Of a DNA stretch of 34,917 nt, positions 24,235-33,346 are shown piece by piece (the stretch's first letter is position 1; every line of letters begins with the position of its first letter). The stretch covers positions 1 through 34,917 of the forward strand of contig NZ_JAQGMM010000258.1 of the NCBI RefSeq assembly GCF_028292365.1, given 5' to 3'. Below the pieces are notes generated by a model. The model was not told the DNA's origin, did not search any database, and saw only the letters and a program-made list of their open reading frames with translations. The position numbers and the translations under genes are program-made. This DNA comes from Caballeronia sp. (GTDB taxonomy: Bacteria > Pseudomonadota > Gammaproteobacteria > Burkholderiales > Burkholderiaceae).

Positions 24235-25496
24235 CAGCGATGCGCCTCATTGCCTGTCATGAATGTGATCTGCTGCAACGGGAGACGGTGCTTGGCCGTG
24301 GCGGCTCGGCTCGGTGCAGACGCTGCGGTGCGATGCTCTACAAAAGCCTGCCCGCCAGTGTCGACCGTACGCTCGCGCTGACGCTTGCAGCACTCATTCT
24401 TTTCGGTGTCGCAAACGCTTTCCCGATCGTGGGACTTTCGGTGAATGGCACGCTGGTCGAGACCACGCTTTTCGGCGCCGCGCGCATCCTTTACCTGGAC
24501 GGCGTCTGGCCGCTCGCCGGCCTCGTGTTCGTCACGACCCTGCTAATGCCGCTGGTGGCCATGCTGGCGATGCTGTATCTGCTCATGCCGCTGCGCACGG
24601 GACGCGTGCCGAAGCGGCCCGATATCGCGCTGCGTCTGCTACGCCGCGTGGCGCCGTGGGGAATGATCGAGGTCCTGATCCTCGGCATGCTGGTCGCGCT
24701 CGTCAAATTAGCTGCTATCGCGAGCGTGGTGCCGGGCATTTCCCTGTGGGCGTTCGGCACAGTGATGGTGCTGCTGGCCGCTGCCGGCGCAACCTTCGAT
24801 CCTCACGATATCTGGGCGCGTATCGACGTGGCCCAGGGCCGTCGTTCCTCCTTTCATGGACGGGTGAGCGGCTCCGCGCCGACGGCGGCCGGCGCGGGCC
24901 TGTTCGTCTGTCACGATTGCGGCCTGTTGTCAAAGCCCGCTGCGGGTACGCACGAGGGGATCTGTCCTCGGTGCGGCTCGGCCTTGCATTTTCGGAAACC
25001 CGGCAGCATTGCGCGCACCTGGGCATTCGTGATCGCGGCGGTCGTGCTGTACATCCCGGCGAACGTGCTTCCTGTCATGGACACAAGTTCATTGTTCGGC
25101 GCGCAAACGGACACGATCATGAGCGGCGTGGTGTTTCTCTGGGTCTCGGGCTCGTGGCCGCTTGCCGTGCTCGTGTTTGTCGCGAGCATCGCCGTGCCGA
25201 TGCTCAAGATCATTTCGCTGATCTTCCTCGTCCTGACCGCCCAGCTTCGCTGGCGCTGGCTACCGGAGAAAAGGACGCGCATCTATCGCGTGGTGGAGCT
25301 GGTCGGCCGCTGGTCGATGCTCGACATCTACGTCATCACGATCCTGGTCGCCCTCGTACAGTTCAGCGCACTCGCGACAATCATGGCGGGCCCCGGCTCG
25401 ATCGCTTTCGGCTCGGTAGTGGTGCTCACGATGTTCTCGGCAATGTCATTCGATCCACGCCTGATCTGGGACCCGCTGGAGCCCGACCATGAATAA
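24231..25496 (+). CDS. pqiA: Paraquat-inducible protein A family, inner-membrane component
   Basis: A 421-aa protein with two PqiA repeats. Each begins with a cytoplasmic zinc-ribbon-like cysteine set (C9, C12, C29, C32 and C227, C230, C245, C248) and continues with four hydrophobic helices. The repeats share motifs such as NxFPIVGLS/NVLPVMDTSS, LYLDGVWPLAGLVF/VVFLWVSGSWPLAVLVF, and FGTVMVLLAAAG.TFDPHDIW/FGSVVVLTMFSAMSFDPRLIW. Its length equals E. coli PqiA (about 417). The family works with the MCE protein PqiB and lipoprotein PqiC in lipid movement across the envelope. Its ATG overlaps the stop of the efflux channel gene, and it overlaps pqiB by eight bases. Confidence 0.93.
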   Translation: MTAMRLIACHECDLLQRETVLGRGGSARCRRCGAMLYKSLPASVDRTLALTLAALILFGVANAFPIVGLSVNGTLVETTLFGAARILYLDGVWPLAGLVFVTTLLMPLVAMLAMLYLLMPLRTGRVPKRPDIALRLLRRVAPWGMIEVLILGMLVALVKLAAIASVVPGISLWAFGTVMVLLAAAGATFDPHDIWARIDVAQGRRSSFHGRVSGSAPTAAGAGLFVCHDCGLLSKPAAGTHEGICPRCGSALHFRKPGSIARTWAFVIAAVVLYIPANVLPVMDTSSLFGAQTDTIMSGVVFLWVSGSWPLAVLVFVASIAVPMLKIISLIFLVLTAQLRWRWLPEKRTRIYRVVELVGRWSMLDIYVITILVALVQFSALATIMAGPGSIAFGSVVVLTMFSAMSFDPRLIWDPLEPDHE

Positions 25497-27117
25497 GCCA
25501 CTTGGGCCCCCCGGGGAACCGGATAGCCCCGATTTCCCGGAGGCGGTCGCGGTGCGCCGTTCGCGCTGGCGCGTTCAGCTTATCTGGCTGGTACCGCTCA
25601 TCGCGATATTGATTGGTGGCTGGCTCGCCGTGCAGTCGATTCTCGAAAAAGGTCCGACCGTCACCATCAGCTTTCAGAACGCCGATGGCCTGGAGGCCGG
25701 CAAGACGAAAATCAAGTTCAAGAATGTGGACGTCGGCGTGATCAAGAAGGTCGCGCTGGCGCCGGATGACAAGTCAGTGATCGCCACGGCCGAAATGTCG
25801 CGCGACGCCTCGAAAATGCTGGTGGACGACACCCGTTTCTGGGTCGTGCGCCCGCGTATTTCGGGTGGCACGGTGTCCGGCATCGGTACACTGTTGTCGG
25901 GCTCGTACGTGGGTGTGGACATCGGCACGAAGACAGAGAAACGCACTGATTTCGTCGGCCTCGAGTCGCCGCCCGTATTCGCATCCGGCGTGGCCGGCCG
26001 CGAGTTCATACTCAAGAGCGAGAACATGGGCTCGCTCGATGTGGGCTCACCCATATTCTTCCGGCGACTGCAGGTCGGCCAGGTTACTTCCTATGCGCTT
26101 GACCCCGACGGCGAAGGCATGACGCTGCATGTCTTCGTCAACGCCCCGTACGATAAATACGTGACCAACGACACCCGCTTCTGGCACGCAAGCGGCGTCG
26201 ACGTCACGCTCGATACGACTGGCGTCAAGGTCAACACGGAGTCGCTCGTGTCGATCCTGATTGGCGGGTTGGCGTTTCAAAGCCCTCCCGATACGGTTGA
26301 TAAGACGGAAGCCGCTGCGCACAGCGAATTCACGCTGTTCGAAGAACGGGCTGAGGCCATGAAGCGGCATGACACCATCGTCGACACTTATGTGATGAAC
26401 TTCAAGGAATCGGTGCGCGGCTTGACGGTCGGCGCGCCGGTGGATTTCCGCGGCATCGTGGTGGGCGAAGTCTCTGCGATCTATACGCGCTTTGACAAGG
26501 TGACAAAGGAGTTCAGTATTCCGGTCGAGCTGCGCCTCTTTCCAGGGCGCTTCACGTCGCGCTTCGAGAAGGGCGGCGGCGGTGGACGCATTGCTACGGA
26601 TCGGCAGGCCTTTACTAACTACCTGGTCGCGCACGGACTGCGCGGTCAACTGAAAACCGGCAGCCTGTTGACGGGTCAGCTCTATGTGTCCGTCGACTTT
26701 TTCCCTGCCGCGCCCAAAGCGACCATCGACTGGAGCAGGAGCCCGCCCGAATTGCCGACCGTGCCGGGCAATCTGCAGGGGCTGCAGGATTCGATCACCA
26801 GTCTGGTCGCCAAGCTCAACAAAATACCGTTCGAAGGTATCGGCCAGGACCTGCGCAAGACCTTGGGCGATGCATCGGCCTTGCTGACTACGCTCAATAC
26901 ACAAGTGGCGCCCGAAGCGCGTGCCACGCTGGCGGCCGCCCACGATGCGCTCGTGTCCGCCAACAGCACACTGCAACCCGACTCAGCGCTGGCGCAAAGC
27001 ACGGTCGACACGATGCGGGAGCTGTCGCGCACCGCGGCGTCCTTCCGCGCGCTCGCCGACTATCTCGAACGGCATCCCGAAGCGCTGATTCGCGGCAAGA
27101 CGGAGGATAAAAAATGA
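25489..27117 (+). CDS. pqiB: PqiB-type MCE protein with three MCE domains
   Basis: A 542-aa protein, the length of E. coli PqiB. After a short Pro-rich cytoplasmic end and one membrane helix (VQLIWLVPLIAILIGGWLAV), three MCE domains follow: about 44-145 (VTISFQNADGLEAGKTKIKF), 165-265 (EFILKSENMGSLDVGSPIFF) and 298-410 (YVMNFKESVRGLTVGAPVDF). The C-terminal region (LQDSITSLVAKLNKIPFEGI onward) is the long helical tail that stacks into a periplasmic tube in this family. It is anchored in the inner membrane and spans the periplasm to carry lipid. It overlaps pqiA by eight bases and pqiC by four, so the three are cotranslated. Confidence 0.94.
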   Translation: MNKPLGPPGEPDSPDFPEAVAVRRSRWRVQLIWLVPLIAILIGGWLAVQSILEKGPTVTISFQNADGLEAGKTKIKFKNVDVGVIKKVALAPDDKSVIATAEMSRDASKMLVDDTRFWVVRPRISGGTVSGIGTLLSGSYVGVDIGTKTEKRTDFVGLESPPVFASGVAGREFILKSENMGSLDVGSPIFFRRLQVGQVTSYALDPDGEGMTLHVFVNAPYDKYVTNDTRFWHASGVDVTLDTTGVKVNTESLVSILIGGLAFQSPPDTVDKTEAAAHSEFTLFEERAEAMKRHDTIVDTYVMNFKESVRGLTVGAPVDFRGIVVGEVSAIYTRFDKVTKEFSIPVELRLFPGRFTSRFEKGGGGGRIATDRQAFTNYLVAHGLRGQLKTGSLLTGQLYVSVDFFPAAPKATIDWSRSPPELPTVPGNLQGLQDSITSLVAKLNKIPFEGIGQDLRKTLGDASALLTTLNTQVAPEARATLAAAHDALVSANSTLQPDSALAQSTVDTMRELSRTAASFRALADYLERHPEALIRGKTEDKK

Positions 27118-27701
27118 ATAATGCGCTCCGATTCATGCTGGCGACGCTGTTGTTCATCAGCGGATGTGCCAGTACACCGAAGGCCACCTTCTACACGCTG
27201 ACGCCACAGACGCCGCAGGCGCACCCGGACGCGCGCTCGCCCATCGCCGTTGCCATCACGATCGGCAACGTCAGCGTGCCGGACCTCGTCGATCGCCCGC
27301 AACTGGTAACGAGAGTCGACGCAACAACGGTCTCCATTGACGAGTTTGCGCGTTGGGCGGATCCGCTCAAGAGCCAGGTGCGCCGGGTCCTGACCACAGA
27401 CCTGGCGTTGCAATTCCCCGGGGCACTGGTATCCGGAAGTCCGCAAAATGCCGATCTGGCGATGACCTTCCTGGTGTCGCTGGATATCCAGAGCTTCGAA
27501 TCGGTGCCGGGCGATTCAGCGTCGATCGCTGTGCTGTGGTCCGTGCGGACACCGAAGGGGAAGTCGGCGAGCGGTTACAGGCTCGTCCGTGAGCCGACCA
27601 GCGGTGCAGGCGACGATGCACTCGTAGCCGCGCATAGCCGGGCGCTTGCGGCCGTAAGCGCTGATATCGCCACGGCGATCCGCTCGAACCTTCAACCCTG
27701 A
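27114..27701 (+). CDS. pqiC: PqiC-type lipoprotein (ABC-type transport auxiliary family)
   Basis: A 195-aa outer-membrane-type lipoprotein. The signal peptide ends LLFISGC with the lipid-bearing cysteine at 18, followed by ASTPKATFYTLTP, the typical start of the PqiC/YmbA (DUF330) group. RWADPLKSQVRRVLTTDLA, VSLDIQSFESVPGDSASIAV, LWSVR and a C-terminal helix with AHSRALAAVSADIATAI complete the domain. It is thought to receive the distal end of the PqiB tube at the outer membrane. The ATG overlaps the pqiB stop (ATGA). It closes the apparent pqiABC set; the antiporter gene follows after 16 bases. Confidence 0.92.
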   Translation: MNNALRFMLATLLFISGCASTPKATFYTLTPQTPQAHPDARSPIAVAITIGNVSVPDLVDRPQLVTRVDATTVSIDEFARWADPLKSQVRRVLTTDLALQFPGALVSGSPQNADLAMTFLVSLDIQSFESVPGDSASIAVLWSVRTPKGKSASGYRLVREPTSGAGDDALVAAHSRALAAVSADIATAIRSNLQP

Positions 27702-27717
27702 AACGGCGGCCATCGCG

Positions 27718-28893
27718 ATGGAGCAGATGCTGGTCGACGTGGTGATCTTTCTCGCTGCGGCGCTGATCGCGGTGCCGCTATCGGTCCGGCTGGGCTTTGG
27801 CGCCGTGCTCGGTTACCTGCTCGCGGGCGTGGCTATCGGCCCTTGGGTGCTGAAACTTGTCACTGACGTCGACGCCATCCTCCACTTCGCGGAATTGGGC
27901 ATCGTATTGATGATGTTCGTGATCGGCCTGGAAATGCGGATCGACAAGCTATGGGCGATCCGCCACACCATCTTCGGCTATGGCGGCGGCCAGATGGCGC
28001 TGTGCGCGTTTGTGCTGACCGCCGTTTTCCTGCTGTTGGGCACGCCGTGGCGCATTGCGCTGACAGGCGGCCTTGCGTTGGCTTTGTCGTCGACGGCGAT
28101 GGTCATCGCCGAGCTTCAGGCGCGCCACCTCATGGAGACGCCAGCGGGAAGGGCTGGCTTCGGCATACTGCTGTTCCAGGACATGGCGGCCATTCCGCTG
28201 ATTGCGCTACTGCCGCTGCTTGGGCCTACGGTCGCCAACGACGCAGCCGATCCCGGCTGGCTGGTCTCCCTGAAAGCGCTGGCGATGCTCGCCGCCATCG
28301 TTCTGGCGGGGCACTTCCTGCTGCGCTTTGTCCTTCGGGCGGTCGCGCGCACCGGTGTGCCGGAAATGCTGACCGCGTTCGCACTGCTCTGGGTGGTAGG
28401 GGTCGCCTTGCTCATGCAAGGCGTCGGGCTGTCCATGTCATTGGGTGCATTCGTTGCGGGCATGCTGCTCGCGGACTCCGAATTCCGTCACGAGGTGGAA
28501 ACCGATATTGCGCCCTTCAAGGGACTGCTTCTGGGTCTTTTCTTCATCGCGGTGGGGATGTCGATCGACTTCGGGGTATTGGCGCGCGAACCCGGACGCG
28601 TCGTTGCGCTGGTCGTCGCGCTCGTTGGCATCAAGGCGGTGGCGTTGTGGTGCCTGGCGGGCAGGTTCAACGTGCCGACCGGGCAACGCGCGTATTTTGC
28701 ATTGCTGTTGTCGCAAGGCGGAGAGTTCGCGTTCGTCGTGCTGGCGGCCTCGCTGGCTGCGCGCGTGATCGATCAGCGCCTGTCTTCGCTTGTCACGTTG
28801 GTCGTCACGTTGTCGATGGTCACGACGCCGCTGCTTTTGCTTGCGCATCAGCGATTTCGAGCGTCGCGTTCCAGCGAAGATCTGACGACTTAG
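27718..28893 (+). CDS. CPA2-family cation/proton antiporter, membrane domain only
   Basis: A 391-aa KefB/KefC-like antiporter with about twelve hydrophobic helices. Recognisable segments are [64 protein letters not shown], with the conserved acidic residue in [39 protein letters not shown] and [16 protein letters not shown]. coli KefB/KefC carry a C-terminal TrkA-N/RCK domain of about 200 residues; here the protein stops just after the membrane part ([15 protein letters not shown]). A stand-alone membrane-domain CPA2 exchanger is possible. An RCK domain occurs on the separate channel gene at 31490-32581. Transported ion (K+ or Na+) is not determined. Confidence 0.88.
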   Translation: MEQMLVDVVIFLAAALIAVPLSVRLGFGAVLGYLLAGVAIGPWVLKLVTDVDAILHFAELGIVLMMFVIGLEMRIDKLWAIRHTIFGYGGGQMALCAFVLTAVFLLLGTPWRIALTGGLALALSSTAMVIAELQARHLMETPAGRAGFGILLFQDMAAIPLIALLPLLGPTVANDAADPGWLVSLKALAMLAAIVLAGHFLLRFVLRAVARTGVPEMLTAFALLWVVGVALLMQGVGLSMSLGAFVAGMLLADSEFRHEVETDIAPFKGLLLGLFFIAVGMSIDFGVLAREPGRVVALVVALVGIKAVALWCLAGRFNVPTGQRAYFALLLSQGGEFAFVVLAASLAARVIDQRLSSLVTLVVTLSMVTTPLLLLAHQRFRASRSSEDLTT

Positions 28894-28957
28894 GGCGAAG
28901 CTACGTCCGCCCCTCGGTTGGCATAACAGCTTGACGCATAAAGGCGGACCACGCATC

Positions 28958-30172
28958 GTGATCACCAGCACGTTTCGAAAGGCGGCCGACGGCATGGCCG
29001 AGTTCCTGAAGCTCGAGTCGGCCGGTGGACTGCTGCTTGTCGCCGCTGCCGTACTCGCGTTGATGTGCAGCAACACGGCGCTTCGCTCGGCCTACGACGC
29101 CCTGTTAAATATTCCAGTCGAGGCGCGCTTTGGATCGTTCGCTATCGCGAAGCCGCTGCTCTTGTGGATCAACGACGGCCTGATGGCCATCTTCTTTCTG
29201 CTCGTCGGGCTGGAGGTCAAGCGTGAAGTGATCGAGGGTGAGCTTTCGACGCCCGCGCAGGTGGTGCTGCCGGTCGTTGCCGGCTTGGGCGGCATGATCA
29301 CGCCGGCGTTGATCTACGTGTTCTTGAACCGCAATGATGGACCGGCACTGAGCGGCTGGGCCATTCCCACCGCCACCGACATTGCTTTTGCGCTCGGTGT
29401 CCTGTCGTTGCTCGGCAAGCGGGTTCCGGTCTCGCTGAAAATTTTCCTGACCGCGGTAGCGATAGCCGACGACCTGGGCGCGATCGTCATCATTGCGCTC
29501 TTCTACACCGCCGAGCTTTCCGTCACGATGCTGTATCTGGCCGCAGGGGCCATTGCGGTGCTGATAGCCCTGAACCGGCTGAAGGTCACACGCATTGCGC
29601 CCTACATCATCGTTGGCGTGTTCCTGTGGGTATTCGTCCTCAAGTCGGGTGTACACGCGACGCTGGCGGGCGTGGCCATTGCGTTTGCCGTGCCCTTGAA
29701 GACGGTTGATAACGCGGGGCATGCACCGCTGCATCGGCTTGAACATACCCTCCATCCCTGGGTCGCCTTCGGCATCTTGCCGCTTTTCGCTTTTGCCAAT
29801 GCGGGTGTTTCGTTCGCTGGCGTGACCCTGGGTGTCCTTGCGGAGCCATTGCCGCTCGGCATCGCCATCGGCCTGTTTGTCGGCAAGCTGGTGGGCGTCT
29901 GCGGCGCGAGCGCAATCCTGATCCGGATGGGCGCGGCCAAACTTCCCGATGGCGCCAGCTGGAGCCAGTTGATCGGGGTCGGCGCATTGTGTGGCGTGGG
30001 CTTCACCATGAGCTTGTTCATCGGTTCGCTCGCATTCGAAGGCCCGGAATATTTCACGCCGCTGCGTCTGGGTGTGATAGTCGGCTCGACGCTATCCGGT
30101 GTGACCGGCTATCTGCTGCTCAGGTTCGCATCGGCTCGGCCTGGAACAAGCCCATTGCCCGGCGCTGACTAG
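28958..30172 (+). CDS. nhaA: NhaA-type Na+/H+ antiporter
   Basis: A 404-aa NhaA. Helix IV keeps the aspartate in [17 protein letters not shown], and helix V keeps the paired ion-binding aspartates in [36 protein letters not shown] and [18 protein letters not shown] are further signatures. It extrudes sodium using proton import and helps pH and salt balance. The start was set at GTG 28958 because AAGGCGGA lies about nine bases before it and the following [17 protein letters not shown] fits family N termini. An in-frame TTG at 28931 has no ribosome site. It follows the CPA2 gene by 64 bases, probably in the same transcript. Confidence 0.95.
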   Translation: MITSTFRKAADGMAEFLKLESAGGLLLVAAAVLALMCSNTALRSAYDALLNIPVEARFGSFAIAKPLLLWINDGLMAIFFLLVGLEVKREVIEGELSTPAQVVLPVVAGLGGMITPALIYVFLNRNDGPALSGWAIPTATDIAFALGVLSLLGKRVPVSLKIFLTAVAIADDLGAIVIIALFYTAELSVTMLYLAAGAIAVLIALNRLKVTRIAPYIIVGVFLWVFVLKSGVHATLAGVAIAFAVPLKTVDNAGHAPLHRLEHTLHPWVAFGILPLFAFANAGVSFAGVTLGVLAEPLPLGIAIGLFVGKLVGVCGASAILIRMGAAKLPDGASWSQLIGVGALCGVGFTMSLFIGSLAFEGPEYFTPLRLGVIVGSTLSGVTGYLLLRFASARPGTSPLPGAD

Positions 30173-30196
30173 TCTCATGAACGGGAGAACAGAACT

Positions 30197-31396
30197 GTGG
30201 CGCTGAACACGCTGGAAACGCTGATGGTTGCGTCCCTGGTTCTCCTGCTCGGGAGAAAGATCATTGCCCGTGTTTCTTTCCTGCGAACCTACAGCATCCC
30301 TGAACCCGTGGTCGGCGGACTGCTCGTCGCCGTATTAGTACTGGTGGCGCGCAGCACCCTGCACGTCGAACTCCGATTCGATACAACGCTCCAGACGCCG
30401 CTGATGTTGACGTTTTTTGCGACCATCGGACTCAACGCCGATCTGGCCGGCTTGAAAGCGGGCGGGCGTTCGCTTGCTGTATTCCTTGGCGTGGTGGTCG
30501 GTTTGCTTGTGATGCAAAACGTGCTTGGCATCGGGCTCGCATGGGCGCTGGGGCAGGATCGTCTGGTCGGCTTGCTGGGAGGCTCGGTCACGCTATCGGG
30601 AGGCCACGGCACCGGTGCAGCGTGGGCGAAGGTATTCTCCGAACGGCACGGGATAGCATCAGCGACAGAAATTGCCATTGCCTGTGCCACCTTCGGTTTG
30701 ATACTTGGCGGTCTGGTCGGCGGACCGGTCGCGCACTTCCTCATCACGCGCCACGGCCTTGCTGCCAGGACAGAACCCAGTGGGACGGACATGACCGGGT
30801 TCGAACAGCCCAAGGCTGTCCGCCCGATCACAGCGGACGCGCTCATCGAAACCGTTGCGCTGATCGCCGTATGCCTCGCGGTCGGCTCCACGCTGGAGTC
30901 GGGCCTTAACGGAACGGCGTTTGAGCTGCCGGCATTTGTCTGTGTCCTGTTCGTCGGCGTGGTCCTTCGAAACGGACTGGCGATGTCCGGACACTATCGG
31001 GTCTTCGAAGCTGAAGTGTCACTGCTCGGCAATGTGAGTCTCGGGCTGTTCCTTGCCATTGCATTGATGAGCCTGCGATTGTGGGACCTCACCACCCTGG
31101 CATTGCCTTTACTCGGCATCCTGTTCATACAGGCGCTGGCGATGGCGTTCTACGCGATCTTCGTCACGTTCCGGGTGATGGGGCGCAACTACGATGCGGC
31201 GGTACTTGCCGCGGGGCATTGCGGATTTGGCCTGGGCGCCACGCCAACGGCGATCGCCAACATGCAGGCGATCACGGACCGCTTCGGTCCGTCTCATCTG
31301 GCGTTCCTGATAGTGCCTATGGTAGGCGCATTTTTTATCGACATTGCCAATGCAATCGTGATCAAGCTGTTCCTGTTGTTGCCCATCTACGGGTAG
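30197..31396 (+). CDS. gltS: Sodium/glutamate symporter
   Basis: A 399-aa GltS-family transporter with inverted-repeat topology. Signatures are SIPEPVVGGLLVA near the start, FFATIGLNADLAGLKAGG, the re-entrant GGSVTLSGGHGTGAAWAKVF, and its counterpart in the second half, AAGHCGFGLGATPTAIANMQ. It imports glutamate with sodium. The start is GTG with GGGAG ten bases upstream. Beside NhaA the logic may be sodium recycling: GltS brings sodium in, NhaA sends it out. Glutamate is also the counter-ion accumulated with potassium during osmotic stress, which fits the nearby potassium channels. That physiological link is inference. Confidence 0.93.
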   Translation: MALNTLETLMVASLVLLLGRKIIARVSFLRTYSIPEPVVGGLLVAVLVLVARSTLHVELRFDTTLQTPLMLTFFATIGLNADLAGLKAGGRSLAVFLGVVVGLLVMQNVLGIGLAWALGQDRLVGLLGGSVTLSGGHGTGAAWAKVFSERHGIASATEIAIACATFGLILGGLVGGPVAHFLITRHGLAARTEPSGTDMTGFEQPKAVRPITADALIETVALIAVCLAVGSTLESGLNGTAFELPAFVCVLFVGVVLRNGLAMSGHYRVFEAEVSLLGNVSLGLFLAIALMSLRLWDLTTLALPLLGILFIQALAMAFYAIFVTFRVMGRNYDAAVLAAGHCGFGLGATPTAIANMQAITDRFGPSHLAFLIVPMVGAFFIDIANAIVIKLFLLLPIYG

Positions 31397-31489
31397 TGAC
31401 AGCGCACCATATAGTCGCGCAGGAGAACCGCTCGCCGGGCACGGGGCCATGGTTGTGGCGAGCGTGATCGTTGTCCCAAGGAGACCCGC

Positions 31490-32581
31490 ATGCGCTTCGA
31501 ACGCGGAAGGTCGTACCGGTTACGGTTCTCACGGCTTAAGCGTTCGCACTGGCATGCGCCGCGTACACGGACGTTGTTCACGCGTCCGGCCGCACCGCCC
31601 CGACGGGTTCTGTTGATCCGCCTGGGTGTAGTGGTCGGTTTGTGCGTACTCGCCTTCGCCGTGCTGTATCTCGACCGCAAGGGCTTGCACGATGCGACCA
31701 AGGAAACGCTCGGCGTGATCGATCTGATGTACTTCACGATGGTCACCGTGGCGACGGTAGGATACGGCGACATCGTGCCCGTCACGGCGCGCGCGCGCCT
31801 GATCGACGCTTTTGTCGTCGTCCCGATCCGGATCGTCATCTGGTTTGTCTTTCTTGGAACAGCCTATCAATTCGTCATCCAGCGCGCTATTGAGGAGGTT
31901 CGCATGAAACGCTTGCAAAAGCGGCTGCAGGACCACGTTGTCGTATGCGGCTTTGGGCTTAGCGGCTCAGTTGCAGTGCGCGAACTGCTGGAAAGCGGCT
32001 TTGATCCCGATTCGATCATCGTCATCGACCCTCAACAAGCGGCGCTCGAAAACGCCACGGCTCTTGGCGTGGCGGGTTTGCTCGGCGACCCGTCGCGTGA
32101 GGACATCTTGCAGCAGGCAAAAGTGCGCCATGCAAAGGCCGTCATCGTCACGGTGGCGGATGATGCGACCGCTATTCTGCTTACCCTGAGTATCCGGAGC
32201 ATTGCGCCGGACACGAAGATTGTCGTGCGCATCCGGGAACATCTGTTTCAACGACAACTGCGGCAGGCGGGGGCGGATGTGATCGTCTCGTCAACCAAGA
32301 TTGGTGGCCTGCTGCTTGCCGATGCGGTGGAAAGCCGCTACATCGTTCCGCTCGTCAACGACCTGCTCTCGGCGCGAGGACGCGTCAATCTCCTCGAGCG
32401 GTCCGCCAAACCCGAAGAAGTCGGGCGCTCGTCGAACGAGATTACCGGTTTGCTCGTCGTCGCACTGGTCCACGAAGGCCGGATGTTCTCTTTCTATGAT
32501 GAACCACCGCGCACGATAGAGGGCGGCGACATACTGATTGTGATGGAGTCCAATCGATCCCGGCGTGCTGAACAGGCATGA
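31490..32581 (+). CDS. Two-helix potassium channel with RCK (TrkA-N/TrkA-C) domain
   Basis: A 363-aa channel. A basic N terminus is followed by helix one (about 40-60), a pore loop with selectivity filter TVATVGYGD (86-94), and helix two (about 108-130). A Rossmann-type RCK domain then begins HVVVCGFGLSG (G154-x-G156-x-x-G159), and a TrkA-C-like end follows (EEVGRSSNEITGLLVVALVH, EGGDILIVM). The architecture is that of MthK and of the YugO/Kch-like channels, gated by a cytoplasmic ligand. AAGGAGA lies seven bases before the ATG. It lies 93 bases after gltS on the same strand. Confidence 0.92.
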   Translation: MRFERGRSYRLRFSRLKRSHWHAPRTRTLFTRPAAPPRRVLLIRLGVVVGLCVLAFAVLYLDRKGLHDATKETLGVIDLMYFTMVTVATVGYGDIVPVTARARLIDAFVVVPIRIVIWFVFLGTAYQFVIQRAIEEVRMKRLQKRLQDHVVVCGFGLSGSVAVRELLESGFDPDSIIVIDPQQAALENATALGVAGLLGDPSREDILQQAKVRHAKAVIVTVADDATAILLTLSIRSIAPDTKIVVRIREHLFQRQLRQAGADVIVSSTKIGGLLLADAVESRYIVPLVNDLLSARGRVNLLERSAKPEEVGRSSNEITGLLVVALVHEGRMFSFYDEPPRTIEGGDILIVMESNRSRRAEQA

Positions 32582-32616
32582 CCTTGTTGTCAGTGAGGCG
32601 CACCTGTGCGCTATCG

Positions 32617-32664
32617 CTATGGGACCAAAGTCCAATAGCAAGTCACGCTGACTGAAATTAAGCT
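32617..32664 (+). promoter_or_regulatory. Palindromic box H with -10, driving the exported protein at 32732
   Basis: The box at 32617-32638 has left arm CTATGGGACC, spacer AA and right arm AGTCCAATAG, centre 32627.5. The hexamer TAAGCT (32659-32664), the same as at box B, is centred 34 bp downstream. The predicted start near 32671 gives a leader of about 61 bases to the ATG at 32732. This copy is over 16 kb from the main group. Confidence 0.66.
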
Positions 32665-32731
32665 TGGTTCGGGCGAAGTAGTCCACGTCCGATCAACCTT
32701 CGCCTGATCAATCTCATTTCCAGGGGCTGAT

Positions 32732-33346
32732 ATGCATACAAACCTTGCTCGCCGTCTCGCGCTTGGCAGTACCTTGTTTCTCGCGTTGGCAGCGTCTGCG
32801 ACGCTAGCCGGGCGCGCGTCGGCTCAGGATGTAAAGATCGTTACCGGCACGGGCCCGGACACCGCTGGCGTTGCGGCGCTCATTCAAACGAAGGCTACGG
32901 TCATTGGCATCGACGCTGCGTCCCTGACCGCCACGTTGCGCGGTCAAGGCGGACGGACCTTCGAAGTCACGGTCAGCCCGGAGGTAGGCGACATCAAAAA
33001 ATTGCGAATCGGTGACACGGTGGACATTGCCTATCACGAGTCTTTCCTGATCCATGCTGACAAGGTGAAATCGAATGGCATCCGCGAGCGCATCGACTCC
33101 ACGGAGATTCTTCCGGCCTCCGGCGGCGTCGCCGCATCCGCACAGTCAGTGCAGGTTCTGGCAACGATCGAGAAGGTGGATGTGAAAAGACGCCTCATCA
33201 CGCTCAGGGGGCCGCTCAGGACTGGCACGGTGAAAGCGGGACCTGACGTTTCGCTTGCGGACCTGAAGGTAGGCGACAGTGTTCGCGCGGTATATATCAC
33301 CGCCACTGCTGTGAAAGTGACGCGAGGCGAAACTGCATTGAAGTAA
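32732..33346 (+). CDS. Exported protein with two tandem beta-type domains, unknown function
   Basis: A 204-aa protein with a signal peptide ending ASA before QDVKIVTGTG. Two similar halves are visible. The first is ATVIGIDAASLTATLRGQGG then TFEVTVSPEVGDIKKLRIGD then TVDIAYHESF; the second is ATIEKVDVKRRLITLRGPLR then VSLADLKVGDSVRAVYITA. Each reads as a short beta-barrel repeat ending in LKVGD-V-A-Y, resembling the DUF5666-like OB modules of small periplasmic proteins. No catalytic residues or cysteines stand out. AGGGG lies about eight bases before the ATG. It is monocistronic, directly downstream of box H, which links it to the regulon centred at 13-17 kb. Periplasmic location is inferred from the signal peptide. 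Confidence 0.72.
   Translation: MHTNLARRLALGSTLFLALAASATLAGRASAQDVKIVTGTGPDTAGVAALIQTKATVIGIDAASLTATLRGQGGRTFEVTVSPEVGDIKKLRIGDTVDIAYHESFLIHADKVKSNGIRERIDSTEILPASGGVAASAQSVQVLATIEKVDVKRRLITLRGPLRTGTVKAGPDVSLADLKVGDSVRAVYITATAVKVTRGETALK

Noticed and set aside
24314-25492. Long open frame of 392 codons overlapping pqiA on the same strand
   Set aside because: Its protein is Arg/His/Gly-rich without domains or hydrophobic segments, the usual by-product of GC-rich codons; pqiA in the other frame has a full family match.
2892-32638. The palindromic boxes as REP elements or transposon ends
   Set aside because: They are single, short, never paired with a transposase or target duplication, and each has a hexamer at the same distance facing a gene. 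That fits promoters better than mobile repeats.
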